Shown piece by piece: positions 14,162 to 17,609 of a DNA stretch of 17,609 nt (position 1 is its first letter; every line of letters begins with the position of its first letter). Position numbers and translations under genes: made by a program. The stretch covers positions 1 through 17,609 of the forward strand of contig JBOGED010000499.1 in assembly GCA_050743625.1 (NCBI GenBank), read 5' to 3'. Source of the stretch: JBOGED01 sp050743625. Its GTDB lineage: Bacteria > Actinomycetota > Nitriliruptoria > Euzebyales > Egibacteraceae. Under the pieces are notes generated by a model that saw nothing but the letters and a program-made list of their open reading frames with translations, did no database searches and was not told where the DNA came from.

Positions 14162-14737
14162 TTACTCGATCCGCAGCGGTGCGTCGTGCTCCTCGAGCTC
14201 GACCAGATCCTCACGGCCCCTTAGGACGACGGCGAGCTTCACCAGCTCGGCCAAGCCCTGGAGCAGCAGGAGCACCATCGCCGCGAGGATCAGCGTCTTG
14301 ATCGGCGCCAGGGGAAGGCCACCCTCGGGAGTGGTTTCGCCGATGCGCCATGACCTCCGCACCGCCGGCAACGAGATGAGAATGCCGAGCAGCGCGAAGG
14401 GGAGTAGCCCGATCAGGTGACCGGCGAAGTCGATCCACGCCTTGCGCCGCGCTGGCTGGTCGGCGAACCAGAAGTCGACGCGCACGTTGATCTGGTGGCG
14501 CAGCACGTAGGGGAGGGCGAGCAGGAACAGCGTCCCAAACAGGTACCACTGCGCCTCGATGAGATCGTTCGTCGTGAGCCTGCGACCGATAGCCTCACCG
14601 ACGTAGCGGAGCACCACGTTCGCGAACCCGACCACGATCAGGACGAGCACCAGGTACTGGGAGATCCCGCCGAGGAAGTCCGAAACCCGGTCCATGAGCC
14701 GCTGGTAGGCCATGGCACCCGCCATCACACCCCGCAC
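14162..14737 (-). CDS. TRAP transporter small permease, DctQ type
   Basis: The 191-residue protein has four predicted membrane helices (about 24-47, 63-82, 104-124 and 147-168). It carries the Q-subunit signature AQWYLFGTLFLLALPYVLRHQINVRVDFWF, with LRYVGEAIGRRL after helix 1. It partners DctM in the membrane. The GTG at 14737 is preceded by GAAGGAG at a five-base spacing, favouring it over later ATG codons. The gene lies 46 bases downstream of the HAD phosphatase gene on the same strand and 3 bases before dctM. Confidence 0.9.
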   Translation of the reverse strand: MRGVMAGAMAYQRLMDRVSDFLGGISQYLVLVLIVVGFANVVLRYVGEAIGRRLTTNDLIEAQWYLFGTLFLLALPYVLRHQINVRVDFWFADQPARRKAWIDFAGHLIGLLPFALLGILISLPAVRRSWRIGETTPEGGLPLAPIKTLILAAMVLLLLQGLAELVKLAVVLRGREDLVELEEHDAPLRIE

Positions 14738-14783
14738 CCTGGCTCCTTCCCCCTGACCGTAGCGTGAGAATACACCCAGGCGT

Positions 14784-15503
14784 TCACGATCCCGGGCCGG
14801 GCAGGATTCCCGCGAGGGTCTCGAGTGTCACCGCCTCGGGCGCGTCGAAGCCGTCGACGACCAGCGCGGCACCGTCGAAGTCCTGGCCAGCGGTGTAGTC
14901 GTTGGTGACCACGAGGCACCCGATCGCGGCCGAGCGGGCGGCGGCCAGGCCGTTCGCGGAGTCCTCGACGGCGACGACCTGGCCGGCAGGGGCCCCGAGC
15001 CGCTCCAGCGCCTCGACGTAGACGGCGGGATCGGGCTTGCGGTCCGGCACCTCAGTGCCGGTGAGAATCACCGTGAACCGGTCGAGGCCGAAGAGCCGCT
15101 TGAGCAATGGCTCGACCCAGGCTCTCGACCCTGTCGTCGCGACCGCAACGGGAACCTCCGCCTCGGCCAGCTCGTCGAGCAGCCGCGTGACGCCGGGCCT
15201 CGCGGGTACCTCACCCGCGTCGATGAGCTGGCGGAACAGCTCGGTCTTGCGGGCATGCAGGCTCGCGGCGAGGCTGCACGCCTGGTCCTGGGGATAGCCC
15301 TTGTCGAGGAGGTAGTGGGTGAGCCGGCGCTTGCCACCGGTGATCTCCAGCAGCCGCCCGTAGGTGGCCTCGTCCCAACGGTCGGGCAGCCCCCGCTCTT
15401 CGAACGCCACATTGAACGCCACGCGGTGCCCGTGACGCTCGCTGTCGACCATGGTGCCGTCGACGTCGAAGATCACGGCGGCGGGTAGGGTCATCGCCAC
15501 CAT
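14784..15503 (-). CDS. HAD-superfamily phosphatase, CbbY-like
   Basis: The 239-residue cytosolic protein has HAD motif I FDVDGTMVDSE (12-22; nucleophile Asp13, acid/base Asp15) and an alpha-helical cap. Motif II is VAVATTGSRAW, motif III RKPDPAVY and motif IV VVAVEDSANGLAAA. The segment ERHGHRVAFNVAFEERGLP with YGRLLEITGGKRRL is characteristic of CbbY. In photosynthetic or chemoautotrophic bacteria CbbY dephosphorylates xylulose-1,5-bisphosphate, a RuBisCO inhibitor. No RuBisCO gene is in the window, so a related sugar-phosphate substrate is equally possible. ATG 15503 is used; ATG 15494 is an alternative. It appears to be the first intact gene of the unit leading into dctQ-dctM. Confidence 0.88.
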   Translation of the reverse strand: MVAMTLPAAVIFDVDGTMVDSERHGHRVAFNVAFEERGLPDRWDEATYGRLLEITGGKRRLTHYLLDKGYPQDQACSLAASLHARKTELFRQLIDAGEVPARPGVTRLLDELAEAEVPVAVATTGSRAWVEPLLKRLFGLDRFTVILTGTEVPDRKPDPAVYVEALERLGAPAGQVVAVEDSANGLAAARSAAIGCLVVTNDYTAGQDFDGAALVVDGFDAPEAVTLETLAGILPGPGS

Positions 15504-15539
15504 GATGCCGCCATCCTGGCGGTATCTCCCTTGTGGCCA

Positions 15540-15562
15540 ATAGCCGAAAGGCCGGCGGCTAT
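15540..15562 (-). repeat. Inverted repeat at the 3' end of the interrupted gene
   Basis: ATAGCCG (15540-15546) and CGGCTAT (15556-15562) form a 7-bp stem around a GC-rich centre. It covers the stop codon of the interrupted membrane gene and lies in the 55-base gap before the HAD gene. No T-run follows on the minus strand, so it may be a weak attenuator or mRNA-processing hairpin. Confidence 0.35.
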
Positions 15563-15695
15563 GCCTGATCGGTCCCGCAGACCGTACGAGCGGCGGCCGC
15601 GAGTAGGACGACCGCGCCGAGGGCGAAGACCGCGTTGCCGATCAGGTCGACGGCACCCCGAGCTCCCTCGAGCGGCACTGTGGGGAATCCGTACC
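15559..15695 (-). pseudogene. 3' fragment of a membrane-protein gene cut by the insertion element
   Basis: Reading the minus strand from the element edge gives 44 codons and a TAG at 15561-15559. The peptide (YGFPTVPLEGARG... ending RTVCGTDQA) contains one membrane helix (LIGNAVFALGAVVLLAAAA). Its frame joins exactly to the DNA on the other side of the element once the element and one target copy are removed. The fragment has no start codon context of its own and is presumably untranslated now. The family cannot be named from this piece. It lies 55 bases upstream of the HAD gene, suggesting they once shared a transcript. Confidence 0.75.
15688..15695 (+). repeat. Left copy of the 8-bp target site duplication
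   Basis: TCCGTACC directly abuts the left end of the element and is repeated exactly at 17588-17595. Eight-base duplications are usual for IS66-family insertions. The perfect match implies a recent transposition event. Confidence 0.93.
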
Positions 15696-15714
15696 GTATT
15701 GATTTAGCGGGGGG
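15696..15714 (+). repeat. Left terminal inverted repeat of the element
   Basis: GTATTGATTTAGCGGGGGG is identical over 19 bases to the reverse complement of the right end. It continues into a G-rich stretch (GGGG, GGG) that does not match further. The IS66 family usually has ends beginning GTAA, so the GTAT start is a small departure. Confidence 0.92.
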
Positions 15715-15747
15715 TGGGGCGGGTCCTTGACTTGGAGTTACACGGCT

Positions 15748-17314
15748 GTGACTGTGTGGCTCGTGTGTATGGATGTGGCGTCAGGGACCGCAAGCCGGGG
15801 GGTCGACCCGCTGGTCGGGTTGTGCGTGAGGCAGGTCCGCCTGTCCGCGGGGCGTATCGCTGAGCTACAGGTCCAGGTCGAGGGGTTGCGGGCGCGGACG
15901 GTCGAGTTGGAGGCTGAGAACACGGGGTCGCGGGCCCGGGTCGGCGAGTTGGAGGGCAAGGTCGAGGCCGAGCGGCGGGCGGGCAAACGCCAGGCGGCGC
16001 CGTTCTCCAAAGGCAAGCCCAAGAGCGCTCCGGGGCGGCCGGGCCGCAAACCCGGCCAGGCGTACGACCGCAAGGCGCACCGCCCGATCCCTGACCACGT
16101 CGACGAGGTCGTGGCGGCGCCCGCCCCCGAGGTGTGCCCGGATTGCGGCGGAGATGTCAGCATCGAGGGTGTGGCCTGCCCGTACCCAGTACGTCGAGGG
16201 CATCCCCCCGGTCCTCACGCATGTGACCCGCTATGACATCGAGCAGGGCCGCTGCGCCGACTGCCACCACCGGGTGGTAGGCCGCGACGCCGGCCAAGTC
16301 TCCGATGCTACCGGCGCCGCCGCCGCCCAGATCGGCCCCCGCGCGCTCGCGCTGGCCGCGGTCCTCCACCACGAGCTGGGCATCCCCCACGCCAAAACCG
16401 CCAAGGTGTTGGCCCAGCTCGGCGGGCTATCGATCACCCCGGACGGGTTGTCCCAGGCGTTGGCCCGCGCCGCGCGCCGCGCCCAGGCGACCGACGACGC
16501 GCTCGTCGCCGGGATCCGCCACAGCCCGGTGGTGGCGCCGGACGAGACCGGCTGGCGGGTCAACGGGGCCAAGAAGTGGCTGTGGGTGTTCGCCGGCCAA
16601 GGCATCACGGTCTACCGGATCTTCGACAGCTGCGGCTACGACCACGCCGAACAGGTGCTCGGCGAAGACTTCTCCGGCGTGTTAGAGCGCGACGGCTGGG
16701 CGCCCTACCGCAAATTCGCCAAAGCGTCACATCAAACGTGCTACGCGCACCTGGCGCGACGTTGCCGCGAGATGATCGCCGACGCCGCCGAGGGCCACAC
16801 CCACATCCCCGCCGCCGTCGCCAAGATCTTGCAAGACGCGCTGGTCCTACGCGCCGCCCGCGACGCCGGCCACCTCGACCCCCAGGCCCTAGCCCAACGC
16901 GTGGTCGACCTCAACGAGCGCGTCGACTTGCTGCTGGCGGGCGAGGTGGCCTGCTGCCAGCCTGACCGCAGGCTCGTCAAGCACCTGCGTAACGAGCGGG
17001 ACGCGCTGTTCACGTTCCTCGCCCTCCCTGGGGTGGCGGCCACGAACTGGCGGGCCGAGCAGGGCATCCGCCCGATCGTGGTCAACCGCAAACAGTGGGG
17101 CGGCAACCGCACCCGCCAAGGCGCGGACACCACACAGGTGCTGGCCAGCCTGCTACGCAGCGCCCGCCAACAGCACCGCGACCCCGTCGAGGTACTCACC
17201 CCGCTGCTGACCAGCCCCACCCCGATCGTGGCCGGCCTGGTCATCCCCGGCCGGGACCCCACCAACCTAATCACACCCGCCCAACCCGGTCCGGCCCCGC
17301 CCCGCGCCGCGTAA
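15748..17314 (+). pseudogene. IS66-family transposase with an internal +1 frameshift
   Basis: The N-terminal part (15748 to about 16179) has a leucine-zipper-like coiled coil (RIAELQVQVEGLRARTVELEAE), a basic linker (GRPGRKPGQAYDRKAHR) and the first zinc-finger knuckle CPDCGG. The rest (about 16181-17314), in the next frame, continues TQYVEGIPPVLTHVTRYDIEQ and the second knuckle CADCHH. The DDE domain follows: Asp in VVAPDETGW, Asp in ERDGWAPYRKF and Glu in NWRAEQGIRPIV. The two parts join perfectly if one C of CCC at 16179-16181 is skipped, giving GVAC-RTQY. A GTG at 15748 has GGAG ten bases upstream; ATG 15769 is the alternative start. It could be an inactivating mutation, a base-call error or, less likely, a programmed shift. 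Confidence 0.85.
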
Positions 17315-17609
17315 TGGCCCGGCCCCAACAGCGCCGACGCGCTCTGGACCGCCAGCCCGGCCGCTACCGGATGGTCATCACCCAGCGCCTCGACGACGAC
17401 ACCACCACGGTCGTGCTCGACGCTGAGGGCGACGCCTTCGTCGCCGTGATCGGCCATGCCCGCAACGGCAGACTCACCGGTCAACAAGGCCACGGCGGGA
17501 CACCCGAACACGTCCACGACCTCGCCCACCTCATCGCCGACACCCTACTCAACCCACCCCACCAACCCCCCCCCGCTAAATCAATACTCCGTACCATGCA
17601 TAGGTCAAC
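17314..17609 (+). CDS. Passenger ORF of the insertion element, incomplete at window edge
   Basis: An ATG at 17314 overlaps the transposase stop (TAATG). It opens a frame of at least 98 codons with GC-rich third positions and no stop before the window ends. The peptide begins MARPQQRRRALDRQPGRYRM, then has a region with VVLDAEGDAFVAVIGHARNG and a His-rich stretch (GHGGTPEHVHDLAHLIADTLL). I recognise no family. The frame runs through the right inverted repeat and target copy into flanking DNA, so its natural C-terminus depends on the insertion site. The overlap implies coupling to transposase translation. Confidence 0.5.
   Translation, partial: MARPQQRRRALDRQPGRYRMVITQRLDDDTTTVVLDAEGDAFVAVIGHARNGRLTGQQGHGGTPEHVHDLAHLIADTLLNPPHQPPPAKSILRTMHRS
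17569..17587 (-). repeat. Right terminal inverted repeat of the element
   Basis: The reverse complement reads GTATTGATTTAGCGGGGGG, identical to the left end. A run of nine G (on this strand) extends beyond the matched part. Read outward-in on the minus strand, the repeat supplies TAG at 17578-17576, in frame with the interrupted gene. Confidence 0.92.
17576..17609 (-). pseudogene. 5' side of the interrupted membrane-protein gene (partial)
   Basis: Only the last few codons before the insertion are in the window. The minus strand reads TTG ACC TAT GCA TGG TAC GGA (LTYAWYG), then runs into the element as GTA TTG ATT TAG. The interrupted product therefore gains VLI and stops, losing its last 42 native residues, including a membrane helix. 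The rest of the gene lies beyond the window edge. Confidence 0.65.
17588..17595 (+). repeat. Right copy of the 8-bp target site duplication
   Basis: TCCGTACC follows the right end of the element directly and equals the left copy at 15688-15695. Confidence 0.93.

Larger units (their letters stand above)
15696..17587 (+). mobile_element. Complete IS66-type insertion sequence, 1892 bp
   Basis: The element is bounded by inverted repeats of 19 bases (GTATTGATTTAGCGGGGGG) at 15696-15714 and, inverted, at 17569-17587. It is flanked by perfect 8-bp duplications of TCCGTACC. It carries one IS66-type transposase (split by a frameshift) and one small downstream ORF, with no tnpA or tnpB accessory genes. 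This resembles the single-transposase branch of the family. It is inserted in a membrane-protein gene on the opposite strand. Confidence 0.93.

Noticed and set aside
13304..14224. Plus-strand frame of 306 codons opposite the TRAP permease genes
   Set aside because: It mirrors dctM/dctQ; the translation is extremely rich in Arg, Asp, His and Gln, typical of the complement of a hydrophobic gene.
16741..17529. Minus-strand frame of 262 codons inside the insertion element
   Set aside because: It lies antisense to the transposase and passenger ORF, has no recognisable domain, and the plus-strand transposase is certain.

Overview
The window is high-GC DNA with strong GC-third-position codon bias. 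It carries purine-rich ribosome binding sites, GTG starts and a Tat-type lipoprotein substrate-binding protein. An ArsR/SRPBCC pair and an I36-type secreted protein add to the picture of a high-GC Gram-positive (Actinomycetota) chromosome. No rRNA, tRNA or CRISPR array was seen and I do not assign a genus. The glyoxalase-fold gene at the left edge is visibly less GC-rich than the rest.

Layout. At 105-879 (minus) a PhnB-like VOC protein follows cutA. At 1307-2715 (plus) an Asp-box (BNR) beta-propeller protein overlaps a MoaD/ThiS-like ubiquitin-fold protein ending in Gly-Gly. At 2722-4511 (minus) lie an SRPBCC protein and its overlapping ArsR regulator, then an ArsC-like reductase. Both the arsR-like and arsC-like genes look leaderless, and the regulator's promoter holds an inverted repeat. 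A GT-A glycosyltransferase sits at 4579-5793 (plus), ending in a hairpin. A sigma-70 family factor (5927-6577, minus) is divergent from a Crp/Fnr regulator (6822-7535, plus), which is preceded by a possible short leader ORF. At 7542-8821 (minus) an O-methyltransferase is coupled to an 80-residue Cys/His protein. The stretch 8822-9589 is mostly non-coding. A secreted I36-like protein (9590-10051, minus) is divergent from a 14-TM-type MFS exporter (10113-11603, plus). A TRAP substrate-binding lipoprotein (11683-12828, plus) converges on genes for the TRAP large and small permeases and a CbbY-like HAD phosphatase (12821-15503, minus).

The right end is a complete IS66-type element (15696-17587). 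It has 19-bp terminal inverted repeats and a perfect 8-bp target duplication (TCCGTACC). It interrupts a membrane-protein gene read on the minus strand. Deleting the element plus one target copy restores an open frame across the junction, and the element's end supplies a premature in-frame stop. The transposase itself is split by an apparent +1 frameshift inside its zinc-finger region. A small passenger ORF overlaps its stop codon and reads out through the right inverted repeat past the window edge.

The TRAP subunits P, Q and M are all present and probably form one importer for an organic acid, although P is encoded on the opposite strand. The interrupted membrane gene lies just upstream of the HAD-Q-M cluster in the same direction, so the insertion may affect expression of that cluster. 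I did not find a convincing wholly new defence or metabolic system. The least explained items are the BNR/MoaD pair, the methyltransferase/Cys-His pair, the leader ORF before the Crp-type gene, and the passenger ORF of the insertion element.
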